64,000 nt of DNA from Sweltsa coloradensis (lineage: Eukaryota > Arthropoda > Insecta > Plecoptera > Chloroperlidae). The notes beneath the pieces are model-generated. The model was not told where the DNA came from and did no database searches. It was given only the letters and a program-made list of their open reading frames with translations. The translations under genes and the position numbers were made by a program. Below, in pieces: positions 46,555-57,305 of the stretch. Positions within the stretch are counted from its first letter, which is position 1. Each line of letters opens with the position of its first letter. The stretch spans positions 1 to 64,000 of the forward strand of contig JAMZAV010000786.1 of NCBI GenBank assembly GCA_024449915.1, in the 5' to 3' direction.

Positions 46555-46800
46555 TTGAGTCTTTTGAATCTCCGCGCTTGCAATACAACTCAAGCCCAGA
46601 CCATGGCCGCCTACCAACATTATGAAACTGTCGAGGTGAAGCTCCAGGCTGCCAACAAGGCACGTAACAAAGAGGTGCCAAAGCAAAGTGTAGAACGACA
46701 CGAAACCATTCTAAATTCTGTTTTCACTTTATGTGACATCATTGGAGAGATCGATTAGTATCCCACATCAACAAGCAACACCCGCCTGACAAGTGTTTTA
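46555..46800 (+). pseudogene. Possible coding relic in intron 5, unidentified
   Basis: An open frame reads AAYQHYETVEVKLQAANKAR, NKEVPKQSVERHETILNSVF, TLCDIIGEID before a stop, and stays protein-like after it (YPTSTSNTRLTSVLYRKA). It looks like a broken piece of a soluble helical protein, perhaps from a transposon or a retrocopy. It is not the missing striatin linker, and I cannot assign it. Confidence 0.3.
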
Positions 46801-46900
46801 TATCGTAAAGCAATAATAATAATAATTATTATATCACAAAACTCGTCAAGTATCTCATAAAAGTCCAGTGCTGAGTTGAATTCAGGGTATGCCCTATTAT

Positions 46901-47563
46901 TAGAGGTAGTGAAAAATGGTGGTAACAAAATTCGAATATTGTAAATACCATTTTATTGCCTAAAATGAATATTGTCGACGAATTACATCATTTAGAGATG
47001 GAAAAAACACATTTTGAAAACGCGAATTTCGCGAAATCTCGTGTATAGCGCGAAATAACGAACGAAATTGTATAAAACTGGTCAAAACGCGAATTAACTC
47101 GCGAAATTAAACATTTTAGTGCTCAAAATGTGGGGGGATGGTGGAGGTGCCGGTCCAGAATTTTCGCGAATTTTGGTGGAGGTGCCGGTCCAGACCGAAC
47201 ATTACGCGCGCGGCAGGCGATACATCGTTTCGTGACGTCACAGGCTCCACGGAAATAGACCGCCAAAATAACGGCGCGTATCAATGACTCCGCGGCAATA
47301 GTCCACCAAAATAATGGCGCGTATAAATATTTATTTTTGTCTTGGGAGTCAATTCTGAATAGATTTTTGGGTCACAATGATCAACTATTCCTAGAATCGA
47401 CGTCATCCCTACTAAAGGGCTCCTTAAAAAAAAAATTTTTTTGTTGGATGATTTTTTTTTTAGGTACACTTTTGACAATTTAAATGAAATCGCGAAAAAC
47501 GCGAAATTTGGGTTTATTAAAACGAAATTTGTGTTTTTATATCACCATTTCTCATTACCTCTA
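46901..47563 (+). mobile_element. hAT-type element, 663 bp
   Basis: Ends TAGAGGTAGTGAAAAATGGTG (first 20 read) and CACCATTTCTCATTACCTCT plus A, with a perfect 8-bp duplication CCTATTAT at 46893-46900 and 47564-47571. The interior repeats GTGGAGGTGCCGGTCCAGA and CGCGAA. In striatin intron 5. Confidence 0.92.
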
Positions 47564-47895
47564 CCTATTATTCTAGGACCTAGGCGCAAACTTGGATTAA
47601 TTTTGTCTGAATGTAACTAGTGTTCATTATTATAAGATACTGCGACCTTGAAAGTCCTCAAGAAACCATAGACTCGTAGTTTTAGGAAAACGGCATTTTG
47701 CTGGACACGAAATTTCAAGTTATCATAGTTGGTGGCACGGCTGAAAACTGATCGATCAAAGCTTAAGCCTACGTTACACCTCTGAACAGGGGGTTGTTAT
47801 TGTCTTTCTGTTTATCGTTTTTTTTTATGATTAGATAAATAAATTGCCTTAGTATGCATTTTAGGCCATCAAACATAATTCAATTACCCCTAAGA

Positions 47896-47945
47896 AAATG
47901 GACCAATGGCAACACTCGCGCTCTACCACTGAGATAGCGCCTAAA
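47896..47945 (-). tRNA. 5' half of a tRNA-like sequence
   Basis: On the minus strand GGCGCTATCTCAGTGGTAGA, GCGC gives an acceptor-like start and a good box A/D arm. No box B follows within tRNA distance. Truncated relic. Confidence 0.4.
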
Positions 47946-48612
47946 TGTTGAATACTTAAAGAATGTATTGTGCATCGTTAATTCTCGTATGGGTGGGGGG
48001 GGGCAGCAGCGAACGGTGTGTTTCTTGATTCACTTCACATTCAGTCATCAACGTGCTTTGGACGCACCTTTTAACGGTTTGTTGGTAGTTTGGACTCAAA
48101 ACTTGTACCAGTAAACGTGATTTGTGCGTCATGAAAATACCTCAAATCGGCGATTGCAGATGTGGTCAGGCCTTCTCATGTGATATTTACCGACAAGCAA
48201 GAAGTTTCCTCCCAATGTTCTCCAATGGTGAACAATGCCAAAGCATAAGATGGGCCTACCTACTGCTTTAGGTAATACTTTGCATTTAGGAAAGGATTGA
48301 TTAAGTGAAGAGCATGTTGTTGATTTCATTGATTAGCTGGAGATGTCACAGAGCCTCAAAAATGTAGAAACACAATCAAAGAGGGGACCACGAAACTATG
48401 GTGTCATAAGCGTGAAACAAATTATAATTGCATTGTTCTTAGGGATAATTCACTCGTAATTCAACCTGAAAACGTCCCAACAGTGTACTTCCAAACAAAG
48501 TTTAATGCATTTCTTGTGATCTCAAGTGCAATGAACATCTGCATTGAGAAAAATCTTCTGTTTTTTTAATTGATTTAATTTATGTTTTCCGAGTAAGTAG
48601 GCTTCTATGTAC

Positions 48613-49004
48613 TAGGGCTGGGCTATGACATATCATTCAATTATTGATATCACACGAAAATTTTGATATGATATTGAAATGTTGATGTTTGTTAAAAAAA
48701 AAAAAAAAAAAATTAAAAGAGTTGGCCTATTTTTAATAATTTGTAGACAAATAGGGTTGATAAGCACCAAAAATGCATAACGATTTTTACGATCTCACAA
48801 TCGGGTTCTATGACTCGGCACTTCCACCATATATGTACTAGCCAGGATTAATTTAATTTCGACTACCTACCCGGCACTTCCACCAAAATTACTAAATTTA
48901 GCATTTTGTATGTATAAATTTTGATATGAAGCCAAATATCAGTATCAAAAATATTCCCACTTATCGATATTGTATCAAAATATCGCTTTTTTTGCCCAGC
49001 CCTA
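48613..49004 (+). mobile_element. hAT-like short element, 392 bp
   Basis: TAGGGCTGGGC at the left and GCCCAGCCCTA at the right are exact inverse ends. Inner sequence on both sides is rich in ATATCGATAT-type palindromes. The flanks ATGTAC and ATGTAA are only suggestive of a duplication. In striatin intron 5. Confidence 0.65.
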
Positions 49005-49317
49005 ATGTAAACTATAAAAAATATATTATTTGCATCAGCAACTTCACCACCTCAATATCGACATATACCAGACCCGCCTTTCAAAGATGTCTTTATTCGT
49101 CGAGTCGAGCAGAATTTCTCGAAATATCGAGTCTTGCGCAGCTTTAATATCTATATCCTAGTTGCACATCAATTCGTCGACCTGGTTCATACAGGAAATA
49201 TCTCTCGAGCACTTCTTCTTAGCTGTATTGATTACCTAGAATATTGACTTGGATGAAATCATTTACATGCAATGTATTTCTCTTGTTATAATTTTAATTA
49301 TGAGATATGTTATTATA

Positions 49318-50151
49318 CTAGGAAAACGCTCAGTTGGACGCGTTGATAAGCGAGCACGTGCTACATAATTTGTTGATGGTCCAAATTTCAACCTGATCTG
49401 AATCTTCGTGCAACCGCTATCATGAGCCAAAACAGCTTCAGCTTCGTGCGACTTTTCGTTGCCGTGGTAATGTTACTTTTGTTAAAATGTAATTTCCATC
49501 TACACTAATTATCGGATCAAAATAAAGTTAGCATATTCGTGACCGGACGGACATTCTAAATGATTTGGCCACCTCAGATTTTGTCGCCGTTTGGTTTGAA
49601 AAAAAAACTTTCGATTAACTTTAATGTAACTTTATAACTTTTTGAACGATTTTGCCACAAAACTAATGGCATTCAATCCAGATCGAAGCTTGCGGATGGT
49701 CCAAATTTCAACTCGATCCGAACCTCCGTTCGACCGCTATCATGAGCCAAAAGGGCTCTAGCTTCGTGCTTATACTTTCCGTTGCCATGGTAACGGTACT
49801 TTGTTATAATGTAATTTCCATCTTCACTACTTATCAGATCAAAATAAAATTAACATATTTGTGACCGGACGGACATTCTAAATGATTTGGCCACCTCAGA
49901 TTTTGTCGCCGTTAAGTTTGAAAAAAAAACTTTTGATTAACTTTAATGTAACTTTTTAACTTTTTGAACGATTTTGCCACAAAACTAATGGCATTCAATC
50001 GAGAACGAAGCTTGCGGATGGTCCAAATTTCAACTCGATCCGAGCCTCCGTTCGAACGTTGTGGCGAGACATACAAACAAAAAAACAAAACAAAACCAGT
50101 GACTATTTTTTCCGGCAGAGTCAAATGGAAACGCTCGCTTCGCTCGCTTAA
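49318..50151 (-). mobile_element. Helentron-like element D in striatin intron 5
   Basis: The left edge CTAGGAAAACGCTCAGTTGG, ACGCGTTGATAAGCGAGC is the inverse of the 3' end of element C, and the right edge is CGCTTCGCTCGCTTAA. Two internal units are spaced about 320 (GAACGATTTTGCCACAAAAC at 49644 and 49966). Same family as 14688-15640, opposite orientation. Confidence 0.85.
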
Positions 50152-50279
50152 TTATTGGCCTTATTATGGAACAACACCAAGTGAATGCCATGAGCTTCTC
50201 AGTGTAACGGGCCAAACCCGGGCTGGAGCAGTAATGAATTGTGTCATGCGGTGTCTATCATGAATGTCTTGTTTGACAG

Positions 50280-50426
50280 GGGGCACAGGCATCAATTTTC
50301 CCACCTGGCGGTCACAGGAGGCCAATGGGTGGAGGGCTAGGAGACGACGAGGTTCTTGACTCGACACTGGGTCTCGGAGAGCTGGCGCAACTGACCGTCA
50401 ACAACGAGGCAGAAGCAGCATACGAT
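50280..50426 (+). CDS. STRN: Striatin exon 6: linker before the WD domain
   Basis: After GTTTGACAG the phase-0 frame gives GAQASIFPPGGHRRPMGG, then DDEVLDSTLGLGELAQLTVN and EAEAAYD. The block LGLGELAxLTVxNEA is conserved just before the WD repeats in striatins. It is 147 bases, phase 0 at both ends, with donor GTATGT. The right end of a Helentron-like insertion (49318-50151) is only about 130 bases upstream of the acceptor. Confidence 0.92.
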
Positions 50427-50839
50427 GTATGTATTTACATTACTCCAATTGTATTAATGTTAAAAAGTGTGTTGATAATAATTCTGAAAGGCAGATCATG
50501 AGAGTGATGAAGGAGATGGTTCTATTCTACTTCTAACAGATTACCGGAAAAAGAAAAAAAAATACTCTAATTAGTAATTATTGCAATACATAATGATTTC
50601 TTATTTTATTTATTTATTTAACGTCTATCTTATTTCCTCATTTTTATTTTATTACCTATTACTAACAAACTGATGAGCATGTTGAAAATAAATAATGCTA
50701 AAAGGCAGATCATGAGAGAATATGGTTCTACTTCTAACAGATTACCGGAAATAAAATGGGCATTCCACAATTGAAAAAAATCCCATTTGTCGTCACAAGC
50801 CAAATTTAAACCTCTTGTGATTCTCCTGATGATGAAATT

Positions 50840-52045
50840 GAACAATTGTCAGGTCTGGAAAAAATTCGGTATTGTGATATTGCTATAATTTTTTTAGAAC
50901 GATATCACGATACAATATCAGAAAAATGGCGCTAATATTGAAACTGAAAAAATATGATTAAGCATCTCTAATAATTTTGTTCGCTCAAAGTAGCAAACGC
51001 AAGAATTCCTAACTATGCAACAAGTGTAGGTTGGTACTAGTGATGACATCGGGTACTTGACTTCTGCCCGACTCCTATTGGAGTCGACTCCATTTTCAAG
51101 GAGTCGATTCCTTCGAAAAATGGGTTGCTGTTTCAGATATTGTCGGTTTGTTTGAAGTAGGACTTGGACGCCACTAATAGTGTTGGATTGGTGACTTCTG
51201 TTGAGTTGCGCGTATCTGGTGCTTTGATCCTTGACCTTTCCCTGTCGCGCTAGCTCCTGGACATTGCAGTGTAACTCGAGCGGCCGGCTGCTTTGCTGAT
51301 AAAATGAATGAGATTGCACTTGTGGTCTCGTTATCTTATCTCATAACATAAACAAAACGAAGCAGCGACAAGCGAGCTAGCGATGCGTAGTTGGTGGCAT
51401 GGGGGGATAGAGTTGTGCAACTAGAATAGTGGGCTAAAAATAACTTTTGGGTCATTCCATATGAAATCAACCAAAATTAAATATTTTATTTTTGTGACCT
51501 TCAATTTTCATGAAATTTGGTAGTCATTCATACCAAAGTAAGTAGCAACTGTGATTTTTTTTATTTTTGGGGTGGTTGGTTAAGGATGCATGGGGGGGTC
51601 AAAATTTGACTCTTCGGCGACCTTAGCGCGTGTTACTTTAATTTATTGGTAATAGCAGAGCTATTGAGTTGGGATTGGTCTCATTGTAAAGGTGATTAAA
51701 TTTCCTTTGAAAATATTGATTTTGGAACCCTACATGTCATATTTAATGACACCTCTGAATGGGCCTACATCTAGGTTTGGTAAAAGGCAATTGGTCCATA
51801 AAAAACATGTTTCAAGTAGATTCACTTAAAAATCTTGATGACTTAACTTATATCCCATCATTATCAATATCAAACACTCAAGACTAGCATTTACGATTGC
51901 GTATGAAAAATCGTAATTTTTGCGGTTGAAAAAATTTGATATCGCAATATCGATATTAGCACTTTTGAAATTACGATATCGCGATACGACATCAGCAAAA
52001 TTGTGCTGATATTGATACTGAAAAAAATATCGTTGAACATCACTA
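50840..52045. repeat. Intron 6 repeats with hAT-like subterminal palindromes
   Basis: GATATCACGATACAATATC (about 50901) and GATATCGCGATACGACATC (about 51971) are diverged copies of one repeat whose end reads AAAAATAT...AGCATCTCTA or ...GAACATCACTA. A separate unit at 51030-51125 has GGAGTCGACTCC-type palindromes. Boundaries and classes are not resolved. Confidence 0.35.
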
Positions 52046-52256
52046 TAAATAACTAAACTAAGTAGGCCTAGTATTCTTCTTCACTATTCAAAAAACGAAA
52101 CATCTCGTATTTTTGGGTACAAGCAGGCAACCTACCTTATTCTCTTTGGTAGACCATACTCTATCGCAGGGCTGCCATCAACCCTCAACAAATCCACGAG
52201 CAGTACGCTCGCAAAGCGTAATATCCACTCGCAATGAGGTGGTGTGGGTAAACTGG

Positions 52257-52527
52257 GATCCCCCACAAATACAAAAATTTGTAAAGTACGGCAGCCAAGC
52301 TCTCATTCGAAAGTCTTTGGCTGTGAATGCTGTGAGATACAGAAGTTGAGCCAAGCTTTTCATTCTTTCTCCCTAATTTCGCATTGAAAAGAAGTAAGAT
52401 CATTTCGCCTGTTGACGAGCGCCAAGCCAACCATTTTCGTGGTAAAAAGTAAAAATTTTAAACTCAAAATCATAAAAAAAAATTGCTTGGCTATTGAATT
52501 TGGTTCATTACGAGAACTCTAAAAATT
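52257..52527 (+). repeat. Foldback-family repeat, single arm
   Basis: GATCCCCCACAAATACAAAA, TTTGTAAAGTACGGCAGCC and the rest match one arm of 3442-3930. It directly abuts the LINE remnant read on the minus strand from 52850 to 52510. Confidence 0.75.
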
Positions 52528-52850
52528 CAATGCAAGGTCCAACTCTGCGTTGGGTCGGCATTGAAGACAGGCCCCTCCATCTTCTTCTGTCCTGCCACCA
52601 CTCTTCTCTTTCCACCACATTCCAGTCTCCTCCTCGCTGTTCCACATCTTTTCTCACACTATCTGCCATCGTTGTCGTGGTGTGCTCCTTGGTCTCCTCC
52701 ATCATCCTTCTTGGCAATCTCGCTCTTTCCATCCTCTTGACATGTCCGAACCACTTTAATCTTCTCTCTCCAATTCGCTCCACTAAATTCCTTACGCCTA
52801 CTTGATCTCGAATATCCTCATTCCATATTCGGTCCCATCTAGACTTAGTA
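52508..52850 (-). pseudogene. LINE C-terminal remnant (RTE/R1-like)
   Basis: The minus-strand frame reads RDQVGVRNLVERIGERRLKW, FGHVKRMERARLPRRMMEET and later DRRRWRGL. The R-R-L-x-W-F-G-H-V-x-R block followed by a Trp/Arg-rich end is characteristic of the C-terminus of several LINE clades. Only the last hundred residues or so are present, with an extra Thr run. Non-functional. Confidence 0.75.
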
Positions 52851-53097
52851 CCTACCTACAATTATTGAATGTTTTAAAAATACCGTAATAAGACTGTTTT
52901 ACATTTCGAAAAATGCTAAATATACAAGTTACTTACAAATTACGTTGCTTACACAAATAGTTATCTCTAATAACAACTGGTAACTAACTTTTCCAATCAT
53001 ATGTATAGCTTGTTAGGCCTAAGTGGGTAGGGTAGGGTTGGGGCTTGGTATAAGACTGACATTCTGCTTAATGTTAACATTTAATTGTTATTTTCAG

Positions 53098-53259
53098 ATT
53101 GCCACCACTAAAGAATCATACCGTAAGACCTGGAATGCCAAGTACACTCTCCGTAGTCACTTTGATGGTGTACGTGCTCTGGCGTTTCATCCCGTTGACT
53201 CTGTGCTAATAACTGCCAGTGAAGATAATACTCTCAAACTTTGGAATCTACAAAAGACG
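53098..53259 (+). CDS. STRN: Striatin exon 7: first WD repeat
   Basis: After ATTTTCAG the frame reads IATTKESYRKTWNAKYTLRS, then HFDGVRALAFHPVDSVLITA, SEDNTLKLWNLQKT. The second half is a full WD repeat blade with its GH-like, hydrophobic and W-x-L elements, and it is close to the first striatin blade. It is 162 bases, phase 0 at both ends, donor GTATGTTG. Confidence 0.96.
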
Positions 53260-53470
53260 GTATGTTGTTAGACCTCTTCCATGTAGTAGGCCTATCCTAT
53301 ACCATATGAACATAACAGACTTAACCTACTGTTAGGCTACTATCTGTATGTAATTTTGATATGACAGCCTGGACTAAACAATGCACAATCCATAGCTAAT
53401 ATGCTTGTAGGCCTAATTCAATGCAAGGACCATGATTCCCATGAATGCTTTCAAAAGGTCTTCTCTATTT

Positions 53471-55065
53471 TACAATATTTTGCGTTGTACATAATATTTG
53501 TGTAGGATGTAGGCACAATGAAAGTTATTTTTCGCTTAACACTGGTCAGTGTAGAATTCATCCAGTGTAATTCAGTGTCACATACAATACAATAATAATA
53601 CAATAACTTTATTTAACTTGACGTGCACATGGTACATGTATAACTCCCGAAGAAGAAGGTGAATAGACAGGTAACATAAAAATTAAAAAGTATTAAGAAG
53701 TATAAGAAATATAGTACTACTAGTAGAAGTAAAATTAATGTAGAAAATAAACATAATGCAATGTTGCATAACATAGATGAACTAATTTGTAAGGTTTAAC
53801 ATGATAAATGGATTAATTTAAATATGTATACATTACATTACATTTAGGCAGAGAGGTATTCATGGGGCAAGTAGAAACTTTTAGATGTAAGAAATGACTT
53901 CATGTTAGACTTAAAAGCTGAAATGGAGGGAGAGGTTTGTGTGTTGTTTGGTAGCTTGTTATAGAGAGTTAAAGCTAGATATTGTGGTTGAGAAAAGGGT
54001 TAGTTTATGGTTGGGAATGTGAATTTTGAGATTTGCTCTTGTAAAACGGGAGTGGACATAGGTGTTTAGTGGGAAAAGGTTGTGGTAGGAACTTATAGGA
54101 ACAAACAAATGTCGCGACAGCTAATACGGGAGCAGGCCAGAGCAGGTATTCCTTGAAAAGCTCTCTACAAGTGTGCCTGCTGGTAACATCAGCCATGATG
54201 CAAATGACTCTTTTGGAGGATGAATATTCTGGTCGCTTGGGGGGATGCACTCCAGAAAAGTAGGCCATATGATATGAGGGAGTGAACATGAACAAAGTAA
54301 ACCATTTTAAGTACTTGGGGATGAACTAGCTTTTTGAGCTTCCTGATAATGAAACAACCACTTTGAATTTTAAAGGCCACCTGGTTAATGTGGATAGACC
54401 AATCTAAAGTTTCAGAGATGTTTGATCCTAGCAATTTAGTAGAATTGGTTCAAATGATGCTTTCACCATCTAGCCAGATTAGGGGGCTACATTTGGGGGT
54501 GTTGAGGGGGGAGTGGAAGGAGAGGTAGGTAGTCTTTGCTAGTGATATGGTTAAGAGGTTGCTATGGCAGTATACAGACATTTGGGAAGCTTGATTGTTT
54601 ACTAGTGGGGACATGGCAACAGTTAAGCTTTTTGGACAGGTTAGGAGTTGACTCCAGTCATCCGCATACTGAGTAAGTGTGTCCTCGTCTAGGAAGTTGG
54701 GCAAGTCATTAGTGTAATCTTGTACCTTTCCTTACTCCGGTGATGAGTTTGGTTGGGCAAGGATTCGAGCAATAGCCACGGTTTGGCCTCGGTGTTGATG
54801 CAGTTGTCGGTGGTCAGGATAAATAACGTACGAGTTACAACACATGATAGTTCAAAATAGAAATATATTAAACAAGTAAATCAACACGATAACTTACATA
54901 CAGCTAACGTGAATACGATTGGAGTAAAGATTAAATTACTAGAGTACAACGGTTAGTACCAGCTATGTTGGCATCTTCGAGTCGTCCTTTGTTGTCGAAG
55001 TGTTGCCTATGACAACACTCCAGTGCCTGAGATAGGTGTGTCTATCAGGAAACGATAACACTCGG
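53471..55065 (-). pseudogene. CR1-like LINE 3' fragment, first of two near-identical copies
   Basis: Minus-strand frames read SLAKTTYLSFHSPLNTPKCS, then SNISETLDWSIHINQVAFKI, QSGCFIIRKLKKLVHPQVLK and LISYGLLFWSASPQATRIF, the post-polymerase region of CR1-like ORF2. Frameshifts separate these blocks. The same sequence with only a few percent difference is at 57306-58892. The 3' tail side has TTATTGTATTATTATTGTAT. Confidence 0.8.
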
Positions 55066-55164
55066 CCATCCTGTAAATTAATCGTCCTCGATTTCATTGT
55101 CCGAATCATCGTCAGAGGTTTCGGAGTGACCTTTCCATTGCTTTAGCTGTGAGACGTGGGCAGT

Positions 55165-56665
55165 GTGAGACGTCCGTTTTAAAAAAACAAAAAAAGGGGG
55201 GAAACGGAACGTTTTTAAAGGCCCCGGAACACCAAACCCGCCCCAGTTCCTATCAACTTCCCCCGTTTTAGTTTTTTCCCTTCACCCCGATAAACCCTCT
55301 TAAAAAAAGGGGGGGCCCCCGGCCCCTCGTATTAATTCCCCTTTTGGGGAAAACTTGAGACGGTTTTCTTCCCAGACTTTTCCCCTCTTTTTTAGCTGAC
55401 GCCCTTTTTAATTTTCCCCGGTGCACACCCAGAGCTGTCCCAATCCCCTTTTCGTTAACTTGTGGACCTTTCTTTTCCATTCTTTTCTGGCTCCCCCCTT
55501 TTAAAGGAAAAAGCCCAAAGGGACTTTAAACCCCCAAAAACCCAAATTTTAAAAGCAATGTCCCCCTAAAAACTCCTTTTTCGTTTTGGGGGAAGATTCC
55601 CACCCCGGAAGTCCATAATTGGACAAAACCCGCTTTTCCTAAGAACGGACTGGTGAACGGGTTTTTTGGGCCCCAAAACCCCCAAAACCCAATTTCCCCC
55701 CCCCCGGGGGGGACCCGGGGACAGGTTGGGATTTTTGGACCCCTCTTAAGCTGCCCCTGATTAGGCAAAAAAACGGTCTTCTTAAATAACAAAGGGTTTT
55801 TTAAAAGGGGTCCTCCCCCGTCCAAGGTCCTCCTATTCCCCCCCCTTAAAAAAGGCCCTAGCATCCACCTACCGAATTTTAAAAAAGGGGGGGAAAACCC
55901 CCTCTTCCCCAAAAAAGTTACCTCCCCTTTTTGCCAATGACCCCCCGGGAAAGAGGCCTTAATTGAAAAAACCCGTTTTGAAACCCCTAAAGGGGGGATG
56001 GACCCAAAAAATTTGGGGGTTTGAAAGCCTCCCCTTTTAAGGGGGTTTTCCCGAAAAAAAAGGCGCTTCCCATTGGGGAGTTGGGAAGAAAAGCATTCCC
56101 CAAAAAATCCCCCGATTGGGGTTCCGAAAAAATAACCCCCCGTTCCTCCCCCCGATTTCCACCTGACCCCCCACCCCCTTTTTTTCAACCAAAACTTTTG
56201 TACTTTAGACCTTCCCCCTGGTGAAAAAACAAGGGTTTTGAAACGACCCAAAAAACATTTGTTTGGGGCATCCTAAGTTTTTAAGGTTTAATTGTTTGTC
56301 CTTTCCCCCAAAAATGTTTTTTCCCTGGGCGAGTTTTTTTTTTGTTTTAAAATTTAAATTTTTGGGGGGGTTTTGGCCCCCCAAAAATTTTTCGGTTCCT
56401 TTTTTTTTTCCCCCTTTTTTTTTTTTTGTCCAAAAAAATTTTTTTAAAAAAGTAATTTTTTTAAAAGGGGGTTTTTTTTGGGTTTTTTTCAAAATTTTTT
56501 TTAAACCCCCCAAAAAAAAGGGTTAATTCTAAAAATTAAAAAAAAAAAAAATTAAAAAATTTTATATAAAAGGAAATTTTGAAAAACTTGCTTTTCAAAA
56601 TGGGAATAATTTTTTAGGAACTTTGGAAATTTTAAAAAAACCCATTTTTCGGGGTTTCTACCCCA
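55165..56665. other. Anomalous homopolymer-rich block, probably bad sequence
   Basis: Over about 1.5 kb nearly every base belongs to a run of two to nine identical bases, with runs of all four bases (CCCCCCCC, GGGGGG, TTTTTTTTT, AAAAAAA) and sharp edges on both sides against ordinary sequence. Nothing else in the window is like it. The open frames inside, including a 241-codon minus-strand frame (55526-56251) rich in Gly, Lys, Phe and Pro, match no protein I know. This looks like low-quality base calls or a mis-filled gap. Confidence 0.75.
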
Positions 56666-56669
56666 TCGT

Positions 56670-57305
56670 CCCAAACCACACACTGTCTCACCTCCAACTA
56701 TCTGAACCCGCCCCCATCACACAAAGCTGTCTCACCTCCACGTGTCACCAGCTCAGTGCACGCAGTGTCCGCAGAGTATGTAGGCCTTACCACTAATGAA
56801 CTGAGAACCCGTATGACAGGCACCGTCAAAGTGTCAAACAGATGGATCCAGACAAACCTGTGGCCCAGCATGCTGTTGAACACAGCCTCCCTTTCAAAGA
56901 CTGTTTCACAACGAGAATCATCAAGGCGCTTCCCGATGACTGCAGGCAGTTGGAGCTAAGAAACTGGGAGCTATCTCACCAACACATCACCAGATCTCGC
57001 GAGCCTCCTAACCTGAACAACAGGTAGCAGCCCGCCCAGCTCTGCCTCCCCTAGACCTAGTTCCACCTGCCACCACCCACCGACAGCGCCTTCATTGTAC
57101 ATACCATGCTAGCTTTAGAACTACTTTTAGTATCTCTACTCACGCTGAGTGATAAAGACCACTAGTTTGGTCGAAACGTATCAGCAACTTTGTCTACTCA
57201 TCTATTTGTGTCTGTGCGACCTACCTAACGTTTTTCAAGGTAAGCTGTCGTCCTTCTGTACCTTTCCCCCACTGAAACATGTTTATTCATGTTCCCAGTT
57301 TAAGT
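56670..57305 (+). pseudogene. Penelope-like element 3' end with GIY-YIG-type endonuclease remnant
   Basis: One frame gives YVGLTTNELRTRMTGT, the start of a GIY-YIG-like domain (Y-V-G in place of Y-I-G, then an Arg-rich helix). A frameshift near 56830 leads to DPDKPVAQHAVEHSLPFKDC and FTTRIIKALPDDCRQLELRN, ending in a stop at 57025. The order and the downstream GTCGAAACGTATCAGCAAC resemble Penelope-like retroelements. The reverse transcriptase part should lie upstream, where the sequence is corrupted. The tail matches 17284-17425. Confidence 0.6.

Noticed and set aside
46555..46758. Short frame in intron 5 as the missing striatin linker exon
   Set aside because: The residues do not resemble the basic striatin linker, the frame ends in a stop, and no acceptor/donor pair with the required phase was found.
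46179..50426. Direct splicing of striatin exon 5 to exon 6
   Set aside because: The phases disagree, and the shifted frame stops at 50357-50359.
55526..56251. 241-codon open frame on the minus strand
   Set aside because: It lies wholly in the homopolymer-rich block. Its Gly/Lys/Phe/Pro composition follows from runs of bases, and no domain is visible.
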